Positions 29,158-41,174 of a DNA stretch of 64,000 nucleotides are shown here, piece after piece. The position numbers and the translations under genes were made by a program. Under the pieces are notes generated by a model that was not told the DNA's origin, made no database searches, and saw only the letters and a program-made list of their open reading frames with translations. How positions within the stretch are numbered: position 1 is the stretch's first letter; each line of letters starts with the position of its first letter. The stretch covers positions 16,540,878 to 16,604,877 of the forward strand of contig NC_064839.1 of assembly GCF_024166365.1 (NCBI RefSeq). The letters run 5' to 3'. The DNA comes from Elephas maximus indicus (Eukaryota > Chordata > Mammalia > Proboscidea > Elephantidae).

Positions 29158-29701
29158 TTTTTTTTTAAACAAAACATACTTAAAGACTTTATTATACTAG
29201 TCTGATTGAAAAAGAGACTAACTCATTGGCTTTTGAGTAGAGCAACAGGGTAGATGATGTTAAGCATTTCCCTAGAGAGGAAAGACTGGGTAAAACAGGC
29301 TCGTAAGTTGTAAAGTGAAATTCTGTTTGGCCATATGAAGTGAGGCAGGGTGGGTGGATTATGTAGCAAGCTGCTGCCAGAGAAGCCTTGCTAAGAACGG
29401 GCTTCAGGAGGGAAGAGTGGTCAGCTGTGCTAATGCTGCTGAGCAAGGAGGACAAGGTCTCAGGTGGTGGTTTGGGAGAGCTGGAGTTCACTGGTGACCT
29501 TAAATAGAGCTGTTTTGGTGCAGTTGTGGGGAGGAAAATAAACCAGAACCTACTGAAGTGAGCAGAGGGAAGGAAGGGGAGACATCCAAAGTAGCTAACA
29601 CTTGAATTTCTTGGGAAGGGGTACAGCAGCTTCTGAAGGGGCTTTTGGGTTGAGTGTTCTTTTAGGGTGGGTGATGCTGAGCATTTCCAAGGCTCAGTCA
29701 C
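29158..29701 (-). other. Poly(A)-tailed antisense segment, possible retrocopy
   Basis: On the - strand a 169-codon open frame (29192-29701) is followed at once by AATAAA (overlapping its stop, about 29187-29193) and then an A-run (complement of 29157-29167). This arrangement resembles a reverse-transcribed polyadenylated RNA. The predicted protein is Ser/Leu/Pro-rich, without any domain I recognise. No clear target-site duplication was found, and the frame may be accidental. I do not call it a gene. Confidence 0.35.
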
Positions 29702-30519
29702 TCCGGAACCTGTCTGTAATTACATTCATCACGTGGATAATTCCAGGTTGTCTTCACCAAACCTCACTCTCCATGGGGACAAGGTCCGTGACTGCAGTCG
29801 TCACTGCTCTGCAAAACCCAGAGGTGTATCTACAGAAAATAGCACCTATGGAAAGCACTGAAATTGCGCCCCTGCAGAAACATAATAAACGCCCAGGGGC
29901 AGTCTCTAAATTGTGCCCTCCACCCCAATTCCAGCGCTTAGGGGCAATCCCCAAGTTATACACCAGCCTTTTGTTCGGCTGCCTCAGGTGCCTTTCGTAT
30001 CTGTGGTGCCTCAAATGTCATTCTTCACCTTGTTGGTGCCTCCTTGGACTTTGGCCTGTGGGCAAGTGTCTCCCTCTGCCCCCTCGCTACACCTCTGTGC
30101 CCCTGTCCAAACATCTGACACCCATCTTTTAAATAACTTTACCATAGTATCACCTCAAAAATGCAAGTCAAGCTCGTTAATCTTTTACTGAGCACATTAT
30201 GGCACTACCTGAAAATTACAACTGCGCCTTCCTTGCTTTCACTAATGAAAATTGGTCTATGATGTGCTTAGTCATTTTTTCCAGTTTCTATTCTCTCTAC
30301 ACTCAGCAGAACAATATCACAGCGTCTGCCTTGACCCATGGAGGCTCTCAAATATAAAAGCATTTGTTTTAACTTGCTGAATGATCTCTCACAGCTAGCG
30401 ATGGAAACTGTGATGGTTAAGGGTTTCTACAGTGGGGAAGACTTGAACATGCTTAAGAGCCACTCTCTCTGTTGCTAAACTATTGTTCGGCTTAAAAAAG
30501 ACTTCAGGAAATATTTTTG
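29702..30519. other. Intergenic, no feature recognised
   Basis: Mixed sequence without a repeat family or coding exon I can name. Confidence 0.35.
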
Positions 30520-31080
30520 GTTTAAGGTTTAAAGATTATCTCAGGGCAATAGATTCAGGGGTTCATCAACCCTCCATGGCTCCAGAAACTCTGGATTCCA
30601 TGAAAATTTGAAATTTTTCTGTTCCACTTTCTCTTTTTGATCAGGATTCTGCTATAGAATCTTTGATTAAGATGTTCAGTAATGGCAGCCAGGCACCATC
30701 CAGTTCTTCTGGTCTCATGGCAAAGGAGGTAATTGTTCATGGAGGCAATTAGCCACACATTCCATTTCCTCCTCCTATTCCTGACTGTCCTTCTTCCTCT
30801 GCTGCTCCAGGTGAATAGAGACCAATTGTACCTTGGGTGGCCACTTGCAAGCTTTTAAGACCCCAGGCACTACACAACAAACTAGGAGGTAGAATAATCC
30901 ACCCAAAACCCAGTGCCATCGAGTCAATTCTGACTCATAGCGACCCTATAGGACAGCATAGAAAGGGGTAAAATAGAAGCACTAAACATGTTATTAAGCC
31001 AATTAATTGGGATGTCCCAGGAGAACATGACCCTAAACCTCCAAACCAAGGAATATATGAGGTTGTATATAAGCAGCCTC
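30520..31080 (-). repeat. L1 3' UTR fragment, antisense
   Basis: Shares ccaggcaccatccagttctt, a ctggtctcatgg block and gcttttaagaccccaggcac with the L1 3' UTR at 35400-35640. It contains a truncated AfroSINE (30903-30966). Confidence 0.6.
30903..30966 (-). repeat. Truncated AfroSINE
   Basis: acccagtgccatcgagtcaa followed by ctcatagcgaccctatagga. Only the 3' portion of the SINE is present. Confidence 0.8.
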
Positions 31081-31091
31081 AGTGACGGTTC

Positions 31092-31260
31092 TTTTTTTTT
31101 TTTTTTTTTGGAACTATATCACACAACATTTGCCAGTTCAACTTCCAACAGGTGTACAGTTTATTGACTCCTCCACAGCATTTTTACTTCTAATCTACAT
31201 GTTCTATGTTACATCTAATCTATATTATATGTAAATTATTCTATATTGCATGTTAAAAGA
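31092..31260 (-). repeat. T-run and L1-like 3' end
   Basis: An 18-base T-run (poly-A of the - strand) precedes gaactatatcacacaacatt-type sequence like an old L1 3' end. The family is uncertain. Confidence 0.4.
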
Positions 31261-31269
31261 TAAAATACA

Positions 31270-31785
31270 GCATGAGTGTCCTTGGCTGGGTTCTCTAGTA
31301 AAGCTAGTAACATGTATAAATATCTATATATACAGATTTATGTAAAGGAAATGGCTCATGCAGTTGTAGAGGCTGGAACGTCCCAAATCCGTGAGTCAGG
31401 CTGGAGGTTTCTCCTGATTCATGTAGCCACAGGGGCTGATGAGCCCAAAATCAGCAGGTCAGACAGCAGGGCTTTTGTTCACAGGCTGCAAAGATCTACA
31501 AATCCCAAGATCAGTAGGCAAGATGGTAGGTGAGCTGCTAGCTCAAGTCCCAAGAACCGGAGGTCAGAGGAACGGGAGCCAGCTGCAGGATAAGGCCCAG
31601 AGCCTTGCCAGAGAGTCCAATTATGTATGATGCAGACCACACCCCCAAGGAAAGTCCCTTTCAACTGATTGGCTGCTCACAGCAGATCTTACCATGGAGG
31701 TGATCATATCACACAACTGCCAAACTGTATCATGACTGTTAAACCACTGAGAATCATGGCCCAGCCCAGCTGACACACAACCTTA
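31270..31785 (-). repeat. MaLR-type LTR, antisense
   Basis: Opens gtccttggctgggttctcta and carries the tgattggctgctcacagcag and aaaggaaatggctcatgcag blocks. It is the reverse of the element at 34690-35010 plus 39356-39425 (agtttccttgggggtgttgc, tctctagagaacccagtcta). Confidence 0.6.
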
Positions 31786-32199
31786 ATGATCACATTTACT
31801 TTATACTGATAACTTCCAATTCAAATTCAGGACTATGGCATTTTATTTAACCCCTTCTCTCTTACCTTTTCTATGTGTTTATTGAGTGTTTTGGTTCACA
31901 AGTACACAGAGGAAGAGGGCATTCAAATTTTCCATCATTACTCATTCACTTTATCCTACATTACACTAATAATAGTCTCAGAAAAAACACTAATACTATC
32001 ACCATCAATAGGATTACTGAACTAGTTGAAAATTTCTTTTTGCATTTGTTTTCATTTTCTTCTCATTTAAAAATTATTGTACTTTATTGCCAGAGCAAAT
32101 AGCTATTATATACTAGACTCTCCCTTTTAGCCCTAAATTAGTCTTAGTTCTAAAATAATTACATATTTGGTGCTCACCACCAGTCCTTATTTTAATGTC
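31786..32199. other. Intergenic, no feature recognised
   Basis: AT-rich sequence between repeats; possibly L1-derived but not assignable by eye. Confidence 0.35.
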
Positions 32200-33875
32200 T
32201 CTCTAGCTATTTTGGCTCAGTGAAGCTCCTTCTCTAGTAGATTCCTCAGGCAAGGCCAAAGAGAACAATATTGCATCAATTTTTTCATGCTGATAGTTTG
32301 TGCCTTTTACCTGAAAGTCAGTTTTGCTGGATGTAAAATCTTTGGCCCAGGTTTTTTTTTCCTCAAGTACCTTAGATATAGTGCTCATTTTCTTTTGACA
32401 TAAAGCATTGCTGTTTAAGTCTGATGATAATTTAATTTTCTTTCTAAGCTTTTTTTTTTTTTTGCTTACATACTTCCAATTTCCTTTTTTTCTTTTTCTG
32501 TAAAGTCTAGTGATCTTATCAGAATATGTCTTAATGTTGGTCTGAGTTAATAGTCTCAGCAGGTACATGATATGATTTTTCAATATCTTCTTACTTTAAA
32601 TACGTATTTTAGGAGAGTTTTCTAGAATTGTTGTTTCAGTATTTGTTTTCTTCCCTTGTTTTGGTTTTCGTCTTTAAGGACTCTGATCGTATGCTGGCTC
32701 TTTCTTGTTTTTTTGGAATGTCTTAATCCCGTCTTCCTTTTTGAAGGATAGTTCTTATGGATGTAGTATTTTTGCTGGATGTAATCTTTTTCTTTCAACG
32801 CTTTAAATACATATTCACTCTCTTCTGATCTCCATGCTTTTTGATGAGAAGGTGGCCATGACTCTTACTGAGAATCCCTTGTATATGATAATTCATTTTT
32901 CTCTTATTTCTCTTGTCTTTGTCTTTTAACAGGTTGATTCTGATGTGCCTAGGTATGGATCTCCTTGAGTTTACCCTAGCTGGATGTTACTGAACTTCTT
33001 GAATGTATAAAGTTTTCCATCAAATTGGGAACACTTTCAGCCATATTTCTTCAAATATTCTTTCTTCCCCCTTTTCTTTGTCCTCTGGGACTTGCATTAT
33101 GCGTATGTTGGTATACTTGATGGTGCCCCCATAGGTCTCAGAGGTTCTGTTAATTTTTTTGTTTGGACATTATGATTTTTCACTGTGACAAAATAATGTA
33201 AATCTTAACCATTCTAACCTTTTTTAAAGGTACAATTCAGTGGCATCAAGTATATTCACAACGTTGTGCGGCTATAACCCTCACCTTGGTCCAGAACTTT
33301 TTCATCACGCTAAAAGGAAATTCCATACCCATTAAGCAGTCACTTCATGTTTCCCCCTCTCTCCAGTCCTTGGCAACCACTAATCTCTTTTCTGTCTCTA
33401 TGGATTTATCTATTCTGGATTGAAAAAAAAAAAAAAAAACTTCATGTAAATAGAAACATACAACATGTGATCTTTGTGTCTGGCTTTTTTTATGTAGCAT
33501 AGTTTTTTTTGAGATTCATCTATGCTGTGACATGTATCAGTACTTCCTTCTTTTTAAGGGCTAAATAACGTTCCATTTATGTATATACTGAAATTTTAAA
33601 AATACATTCATCTGTTAATGGACATTTGGGTTATTTCTATCTTTTCACTATCACTATTATGAGTAGTGCTGCTATGAACATTCATGTTTAAGTTTTTGGA
33701 TTTTGGATATAAGTTCTTTTTGGAAAAATTTCTATTCAAGTCCTTTGCCTATTAAAATTTTTTTGTTTTTGTTTTTACTATACAGTTGTAGGAGTTCTTT
33801 ATCTATTTTGGATATTAGACCCTTATCAGGTATATGATTTCCAAATATTTTCTCCCATTTTGTGGGTTGTCTTTT
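32200..33875 (-). repeat. L1 block, antisense (outer element)
   Basis: Old L1 sequence read on the - strand: tttcttcaaatattctttct, ctgggacttgcattatgcgt, cagtggcatcaagtatattc and atctgttaatggacatttgg. It resumes at 34301 after a younger L1 insertion. Confidence 0.7.
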
Positions 33876-34300
33876 TTTTTTTTTATTAACTTTTACTGAG
33901 CTTCAAGTGAACGTTTACAAATCAAGTCAGTCTGTCACATATAAGTTTATATACATCTTACTCCTTCCTCCCACTTGCTCTCCCCCTAATGAGTCAGCCC
34001 TTCCAGTCTCTCCTTTCGTGACAATTTTGCCAGCTTCCAACTCTCTCTATCCTCCCATCCCCGCTCCAGACAGGAGATGCCAACACAGTCTCAAGTGTCC
34101 ACCTGATATAATTAGCTCACTCTTCATCAGCATCTCTCTCCTACCCTCTGTCCAGTCCCTTTCATGTCTGATGAGTTGTCTTCGGGGATGGTTCCTGTCC
34201 TGTGCCAACAGAAGTTTTGGGGACCATGACCGCCGGGATTCCTCTAGTCACAGTCAGACCATTAAGTATGGTCTTTTTATGAGAATTTGGGGTCTGCATC
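33876..34300 (-). repeat. Younger L1 3'-end insertion inside older L1
   Basis: T-run, then attaacttttactgagcttc and ttacaaatcaagtcagtctg, ending tttgggg(t)ctgcatc. Flanked by a perfect 15-bp duplication tgtgggttgtctttt (33861-33875 and 34301-34315). The opposite-strand relative is at 54238-54750. Confidence 0.92.
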
Positions 34301-34685
34301 TGTGGGTTGTCTTTTCACCCTTCTTTTTTTTTCTCTTTTCACCCACTTGGTAGTGTCCTTTGATGGGCAATTTATTTTGATGAAGTTCAATTTATTTTTT
34401 CTTTTGTTACCCTTTGCTTTTGGCGTCATATTTAAGAAATCGTTGCCAAATCCAAAGTTATGAAATATGAATTAACTCCATTTTCAGTTAATTGTTGTAT
34501 ATAGTATTAGATAATGATCCAACATCATTATTTTGGGTAACCGGTTTTCTCAGCACCATTTGTTGACGAGACTGTTCTTCCTCCATTGAATGGTCTTGGT
34601 ACCCTTGTTGAAAATCAATTACTCATATATGCGATGGTTTATTTCTGGCCTTTCAATTCTATTGGATTGTCTACATGTCTATACT
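34301..34685 (-). repeat. Continuation of outer L1
   Basis: Resumes with the duplicated target, then ttttgatgaagttcaattta and tgtcgaaat-type antisense L1 text (cagcaccatttgttgacgag, tatttctggcctttcaattc). Confidence 0.65.
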
Positions 34686-34689
34686 TCCT

Positions 34690-35010
34690 TCATTTTGTGA
34701 TCTGATGTGAGCAGCCAATCAGTTGAAAGAGGAGTTTCCTTGGGGGTGTTGCCTGCATCCAATGTATATGGATGTTCTGGCAAAGCTCGCGCGCTCTCAA
34801 TATTGCATCAGACTATCATTCTCTGACCTCTGGCTCTTGGGACGTGAGCTTGTTGTTACCTGCAGATTTTGCGATTAGCCAGCTCCTGCAGCCCTGTGAG
34901 ACAGCAGCCTGCAATCTGACCTGCTGATTTTGGGTTCATCAGCCCCTGCGGCCACATGCATCACGGGAAGCCTCCAGCGTGACACCTGACCCACAGATTT
35001 GGGACTTGCT
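34690..35010 (+). repeat. MaLR-type LTR (left part), split by L1 and RTE insertions
   Basis: gatgtgagcagccaatcagt, ttggcaaagctc-like and gacctgctgattttgggttc blocks. The element resumes at about 39356 with cttcactggttttgcctctc and ends near 39425 in cagtctaagaca. Confidence 0.6.
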
Positions 35011-35023
35011 AGCCATTTTCTTT
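35011..35023. repeat. 13-bp target duplication, left copy
   Basis: agccattttcttt here and at 38857-38869 brackets the 3.8-kb L1 insertion. Confidence 0.9.
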
Positions 35024-37439
35024 TTTATTGAAAGTTTACAGAACAAACTAGTTTCTCATCAAACCATGCACATATTGTTGTATGACACTGGTTAACAACC
35101 CCACAACATGTCAACACTCTCCCTTCTCAACCCTGGATTCCCTACTACCAGCTTTCCTGTTCCCTCCTACTTTCCAGTCCCCTCCCCAGGGCTGATGTGC
35201 TCCTTTAGTCTTGTTTTGTTCCATGGGCCTGTTCAATCTTTGGCTGAAGGGTGAACCTCAGGAGTGGCCTTGTTACTGAGCTGAAAGGGTGTCCAGGGTC
35301 CATACTCTCAGTGTTTCTCCAGTCTCTATCAGGCCAGCAAGTCTGGTCTTTATTTCTGAGTTAGAATTTTATTCTACATTTTTCTCCAGCTCTGTCTGGG
35401 ACCCTCTATTGTGATCCCTGTCAGAGCAGTTGGTGGTAGCTGGGCACCATCTCATCGTACTGGACTCAGTCTGGTGGAGGCCGTGGTAGACTTGGCCCAT
35501 TAGTCCTTTGGACTAATCTTTCTCTTGTGTTTATTTAGTTTTCTTCATTCTTCCTTGCTCCTGAAGGGGTGAGACCAGTGGAGTATCCTAGAGGGCCACT
35601 TACAGGCTTTTAAGACCCCAGACACTACTCACCAAAGTAGAATGTAGAACATTTTCTTTATAAACTCTGTTATGCCAGTTGAGCTAGATGTTCCCTGAGA
35701 CCATGGTTCCAACAGCCCTCAGCCCAAGCAATTCGGTCCCTCGGGGAGTTTGAGTGTACCTATGGAGCTACCACGGCCCTGCCTTGTATAGGCTGTGCTG
35801 GCTTCCCCAGTATTGTGTACTGTCTTACCCTTCACCAAAGTTACTGCTTATCTATTGTCTATTGTTTTTCCATCCCTACCCCTCCCCACCCTTGTAAACA
35901 TCAAAGATTGTTTCTTTTTGTATGTAAACCTTTTCATGAGTTTTCACAGTAGTGGTCTCATACAATATTTGTCCTTTTGCGATTGACTTATTTCACTCCA
36001 CGTAATGTCCTCCAGATAGATCCATGTTATGTGATGCTTCACACTGTTGTTTTTTAGCATTGCATGGCATTTTTTTTTTTTTTAATACTCCATAGTGTGT
36101 ATGAACCACAGTTTGTTTATCCATTTCTGTTTATCTGGAAATGTCCTAATTTCACCATCATATTTGAAAGTTTTGCAGGCTATATTATCCTTGGTTGGCA
36201 ATTTTTTTCTTTCAAGGTTTTGTATATGTCATCGCATTGCCTTCTTGCCTGCATGGTTTCTGCCAAATAATCAGAGCTTAGTCTTATTGTTTCTCCTCTG
36301 TATGTGACTTTTTGTTTTTCTCAAGCTACTCACAGGATTTTTTCTTTGTCTTTGGTTTTAGTGAGTGTGATTATGATATGCCTTGGTGTTTTTCTTTTGG
36401 GGTCTATCCAATATGGACAGTTCATTGAGCTTCTTGGATGGTCAGCTTTTCTTAATTCATGATATTAGGGAAGTTTTCTGTAAGCAATTCTTCAATGACC
36501 TTCTCTCTGTTTTCCGTTTTCGTTCTGGAGCTCTAATCACTCGCAAATTTTTGCTTTTGATTGCATAATTTTCAGGGTTTCTTCATTTTTCTGATTTTTC
36601 CTCAGAGTTGTAGCCAAGTATTTGTCTTCAATTTCCCTGATTCTGTCTTCCATCATTTCAAACCTGTTCCTCAGCCCTTCTATGACACTGTCCATTTCTG
36701 AAATCTTGTTGTTTATCTTTTGGATTTCTAATTGTTGTTCTTGTATGGCTTCTAGTTGTGAGTTTATTTTGGCATTTCATTCCTGTATTACTTTCCTGAA
36801 TTGTCCCATTTTTCTGTCTGTATATTCCAGGAATTTGCCTTTTCCATAAATTTGTGTATTTTTTTTTCCTCGCTTTTATCTGCTTTTTGCTCAACTCCTG
36901 GATTACTCTGAATATTTGAGATTTGAATTCCCTGTCAGGTAGTTTTAGTGCCTTTTCTTCTACTGGAAAGTCATCTGGTGTTTTATTTTGGATGCCTACT
37001 GGAATCATCCTGTCCTGTTTTTTTTTATATGTTTTGATTTTGTCTGCTGTCTTTGGGACATTCAGTAGTTATTGTCTTCATTTCCTGATTGTAGATTTGT
37101 TTGTTTTGTCCTGCTTTTTTGTTTTATTGGGTTATGTCTGAGCAGGTGGGCTGTGCATTTTGTTGTTTGCTCATCTTTAGTCACAATACTTTTCACCTCC
37201 TTGTCCAATGGGCATGGCCAGTCATTCAGCTATGGTACGGCAGGACAGGTCTAGCTGAAGGGGAAGGGATGGGTTGGGCTGTTTGTGGCATGTACTAGGG
37301 CTGCCAGCATGGGCCAGGAATCAGTGCTGGGCATGTTCCAGTAGGCCGTGCCTGTGCTGCTCAGGGATGTGATGTTCAGTGCATGGTACAAGTAGGCAGG
37401 AAGAGGGGGGAGGTTGTGATGTGTGGAGCTAATAGGGGT

Positions 37440-38030
37440 ATGGGAAAGAGGAGAGAGAGGAGAAACAGGAGCTAAAAACAAACAAGCAAAAGAAAGAAAG
37501 GGGAAAAAAAAAGAATGCTAAGGGACCTTGCCATTGAAATGAAGAGAAAAGAAACCGAGAAATGGGGAAAAGCAAAAAGGAAAGAAAAAGGTGGTGGGGG
37601 GGAACATAAAGAAAAAAAATAACTAGATAAAAATTTGGAAAAGAACAAAAGAAAAGCTCCCAGGCGTCCTAGAGTCCCACAGGTGGGGCTGTTAAGACCG
37701 GGGAAGTGGCTCCCAGGCTGAATAGTATAGCCTGGCTAGAGGGGATATAGATGTCACACAGCACCAGGTATTCAGGAGACAGGAAAAGGAGATAAGTGTA
37801 GAGAAATGAGGAAAGACAGAAAGGGAAAAAGATAAAAGAAAAAAAAAAAGAAATGCCCCCAGGGATCCCACACACATGGCTGCACAGATTAGGGGAGTGG
37901 CTCCTAAACTGTGTAGTGCAGCCTGGCTACAAGGTGCTCCCAAGCTGCGAAAAGAAAAAGAAAACAAAACAGAACAAAGCAAAACAAGGCAAAAAAAAAA
38001 AAAAAAAAGCCTCAGGGATCCCACCAGCAT
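37440..38030. repeat. Purine-rich tract with three related monomers (L1 5' region)
   Basis: Three related segments begin near 37656, 37855 and 38009. Each reads roughly gcycc(ag)gg..tcccac...gggg(a/g)agtggctcc and is separated by A-rich purine runs. These look like L1 promoter monomers. Confidence 0.6.
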
Positions 38031-38309
38031 GGTGTTGCAGGCTAGGGGAGTGGTTCCCCAGTCAAGCGTGGCTTCACAGCCTTTCAAGAAGAAGCAAAGA
38101 TGGCATACGGAGCCAGGTGTTCCAGAGAAAGGAGGGAGAGGTGGTAGGAGGCACAGAAGAAACCAAAAGAGACCAACACCAGCTCAGGGGCCTGGCCAAT
38201 GTGGGCAGAGCGAATCCAAGCAGCCTGAGGCCAAAGCAGTTGCCTCTTGGCTAAGAGACTGCTGCTAGCGGGAAGAAGAGGAGGCAGGGCATAGGGGGAG
38301 GGGAAGAGG

Positions 38310-38740
38310 AATTAGGAAAGCTTATGTGGGTGGGTGGTTACCGGTGCCCTGCTTCCTCCTGGGAACTTCCTGAAGCCGATTTCCCATGCTCCCTGTCCAC
38401 CGATCCCCGATGTGGTTGGGGCGAATCCAAGCGGCAGGGAAGCTACACTTCCTAGTTGGCTGAGCAACCACAGCCAGCCAGCAAGTTCGGAGATAGAGCA
38501 GTGGGGAGAGAATGGGGAGTGGGAAAGCGTGTATCGTTGGTTACCGGGTGCTCTGTCTCCTGCTGGGAGTTCCACGAAGCTGGTTTCCCCTGCTCCCTGT
38601 CTGCTGATCTCCGACTGGAGTCCAAGATGGCAGATCCATGCTGTGTTAGAGATGGGTCCTCGCAGGTCTCTCTCCTCGCTCTCTGTCCTCTGTTTCTTAT
38701 TCCATTTGGTGCTTGGCTGAGTTCTTTATCTCTTCATTTG
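38310..38740. repeat. Two 203-bp tandem monomers (L1 5' region)
   Basis: ggttaccggtgccctgcttc at 38336 and ggttaccgggtgctctgtct at 38539 head two copies of about 200 bp, sharing (c/g)tgctccctgtc(c/t)(g/a)cc/tgat-type text. Confidence 0.75.
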
Positions 38741-38869
38741 ACATTTCAGGTTCCAGGAATGATATTTATCTCTGTTTTACTCAGTTTTTTGGGTCTTTGC
38801 TGTAGAGGGACGGTGTGGTGCTTCTGTCTATGGCACCACGTTGGTTGGAAGTCACGAGCCATTTTCTTT

Positions 38870-39355
38870 AAATAAATCTGTTGTTGTTATTACGTGCGAT
38901 GGAGTCGGTTCTGACTCATAGTGACCCCATGCACAACAGAAACACTGCCCAGTTCTGCACCATCCTCAAAATCATGGCTATGTTTGAGACCATTGTTGCA
39001 GCCACTGTGTCAATCCATCTAGCTTGAGGTCTTCCCCTCTTTTTTGCTGATACTCTACTTTACCAAGCATGATGTCCTTCTTCACGGACTGGTCTCTACT
39101 AGTAACATGTCCAAAGTACGCAAGATGAAGTCTCACTGACCTTCTAAGGAGCATTCTGGCTGTACTTCTTCCAAGATAGATTTGTTCTTTCTTCTGGTAG
39201 TCCATGATATATTCAGTATTCTTTGCCAACACCGTAATTCAAAGGCATCAATTCTTCTTTGGTCTTCCTCATTCATTGTCCAGTTTTTGCACGCATATTT
39301 TCATCTAGGCAATTGAAAATACCATAGTCAGGCACAGCTTAGTCCTCAAGGTGAC
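38870..39355 (-). repeat. RTE-type LINE 3' end, antisense
   Basis: The - strand reads RTE-like C-terminal text around RDQSVKKDIMLGKVE (38978-39232), matching the + strand copy at 48480-48600 (RDQTLEKDITLGKVE). Its tail (ggagtcggttctgactcata) is shared with the AfroSINE tail. Confidence 0.78.
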
Positions 39356-39426
39356 ATCTTTGTGACATTTATGTGTATATACACTTCACTGGTTTTGCCT
39401 CTCTAGAGAACCCAGTCTAAGACACA
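39356..39426 (+). repeat. MaLR-type LTR (right part)
   Basis: Terminal block cttcactggttttgcctctc followed by tagagaacccagtctaagac. It completes the LTR that starts at 34690. Confidence 0.6.
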
Positions 39427-40900
39427 GGGTAATGTGGTCCTCATAGAATGACTTAGGAAACATTCCTTTCTCTTCAATTTTTTGGGACTATTTTGAGGAG
39501 AATTGGTGTTAATTCATTAAATGTTTGATGGAATTCACTAGTGAAGCCATTTGGTCCTGGGTTTTTCTTTGTTGGGAAGTTCTTGATTACTGATTTAATA
39601 TCTTCACTTGTTATGGATCTTTTCAGATTTTCTACTTATTGAGTCAGTTTAGGTAGTTCCTGTGTTTCTATAATTTTTCAATTTCATCTGGGTTATCTAA
39701 TTTATTGACTTATAATTGTTCATAGTGTTAGCTTAAAATCCCTTTTATTTTTGGAAAATCGATAGTAATGTCTTCATTCTCATTTCTCCTTTTAGTAATT
39801 TGAGTCTTCTGTCTTTTTTCTTGGTCTATCTAGCTAAAGGTATGCCAATTTTGTTGATCTTCTCATAGAACTAACATTTGGTTTAACTTTTTTCTCTATT
39901 TTTCTATTCTCTAAGTTTATCTTTGCTCTAATTTTTATTACTTCTTTTTCTGGATTTAGGCTTAGTTTGTTGTTATTTTCTGAGTCCCTTAAAATGCACA
40001 GTTAGGCTCTTGGTTTGAGATCTTTATTCTTTTTTAATACAGGCATTTACAGATAATAAACTTCCCCCTTAATACTTCTTTTACTGCATCTTATAGTTTT
40101 TGGTGTGTTGTGTTTTTGTTTTCATTTGTATTTTCCAATTTTCCTTGTGACTTTTATTTGGTCATTAGTGTTTAAGAGTGTGTTGTTTAATTTTCACATA
40201 TTTGTGGATTTTCTAGTTTTCCTTCTGTTATTGATTCCTAGTTTCATTCCATTGTGTTTAGAAAAGATACTTTGTATGACTTCAATCTTTAAAAAGATAT
40301 TAAGACTTGTTTTGTGGCCTAAGATATAGTCTATCCTAGTTAATGTTCCATGTGCCGTCTAGAATAATGTGTATCCTGCTGTTGTTAGGTGCAGTGTTCT
40401 GTGTATGTCTTTAAGTCTAGTTGGTTTATAGTGTTCAAATCCTCTATTTCCTTATTGATCTTCTGTTCTATCCATTATTGAAAATGAGATACTGAAGTCT
40501 CTAACCCTTATTGTAGAATTGTCTATTCTTCAATTCTGTCAAATTTTGCTTCAGATATTTTGGGACTCTGTTGTTAGGTGTTTATGTGCTTGGAGTTGTT
40601 ACATCTTCTTGATATAGTAAACCTTTTAATCAATATATAAAGTGTTTGTCCCTTTCAACATTTTTTGATGTAAAGTCTATTTTATCTGACAATAAGATAG
40701 CCACCCCAGCTGTCTTTTGGTTACTACTTATATAGAATATCTCTTTCTCTCCTTTTACTTCTGACCTTTTTGTGTGTTTGGACCTAAAGTGAGTCTCTTG
40801 TAGACAGCATATAGGTGGAAGTCTGAATGGGATGAAGGATATTGACTGTCCCAGAATACATCCCATCACCCTGAATCTCAAATCTGTGATGTGCTGTTAT
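39427..40900 (-). repeat. L1 ORF2 fragment, antisense
   Basis: Antisense L1 text: aagccatttggtcctgggtt, gggaagttcttgattactga, ttgagtcttctgtctttttt and tagacagcatataggtggaa. The - strand frame at 40630-40881 contains CCLQETHF and SSNQKTAGVAILLSDK, part of the L1 endonuclease domain. Confidence 0.85.
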
Positions 40901-41174
40901 CCAGAGACATGCCTCTGGAAAAATCAGTCTTCAGTAAAGGGTTTCCCAACTTTTATATATGAGGCCTTCCCTTCCCTTCTGAAACATTTGAAAAAATGAC
41001 TTCCACGGTAATATTGTCTAACTGAAACGTAACACATGTTCATTGCAGAATCTTTAAACATTTTAAAATAATTACTTGCAAAAATATCATACTCTAAAGA
41101 AGCTTTTGTGTTCTGCTTTAAAAAAAAAAAAGACTACAGTGTAAAAACATTTTCTATATCAAGAAATATTAATC

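Larger units (their letters stand above)
35024..38856 (-). mobile_element. L1-family element, 3.8 kb, internally deleted
   Basis: On the - strand: a 5' region with tandem monomers (37656-38856), an ORF1-like coiled-coil coding piece (36658-37008, reading IFRVIQELSKKQIKARKKK in part), a short stretch resembling the ORF2 end, and a long 3' UTR ending in poly-A (35024 onward). The bulk of ORF2 is missing. A perfect 13-bp target duplication shows it inserted as one unit by L1-type priming. Confidence 0.82.

Noticed and set aside
29192..29701. 169-codon - strand frame as a functional gene
   Set aside because: No recognised domain, no promoter or splice evidence; listed only as a possible retrocopy.
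37692..38268. Overlapping 130-codon frames on both strands
   Set aside because: Artefacts of purine-rich L1 5' monomers (Phe-rich or Lys-rich translations).
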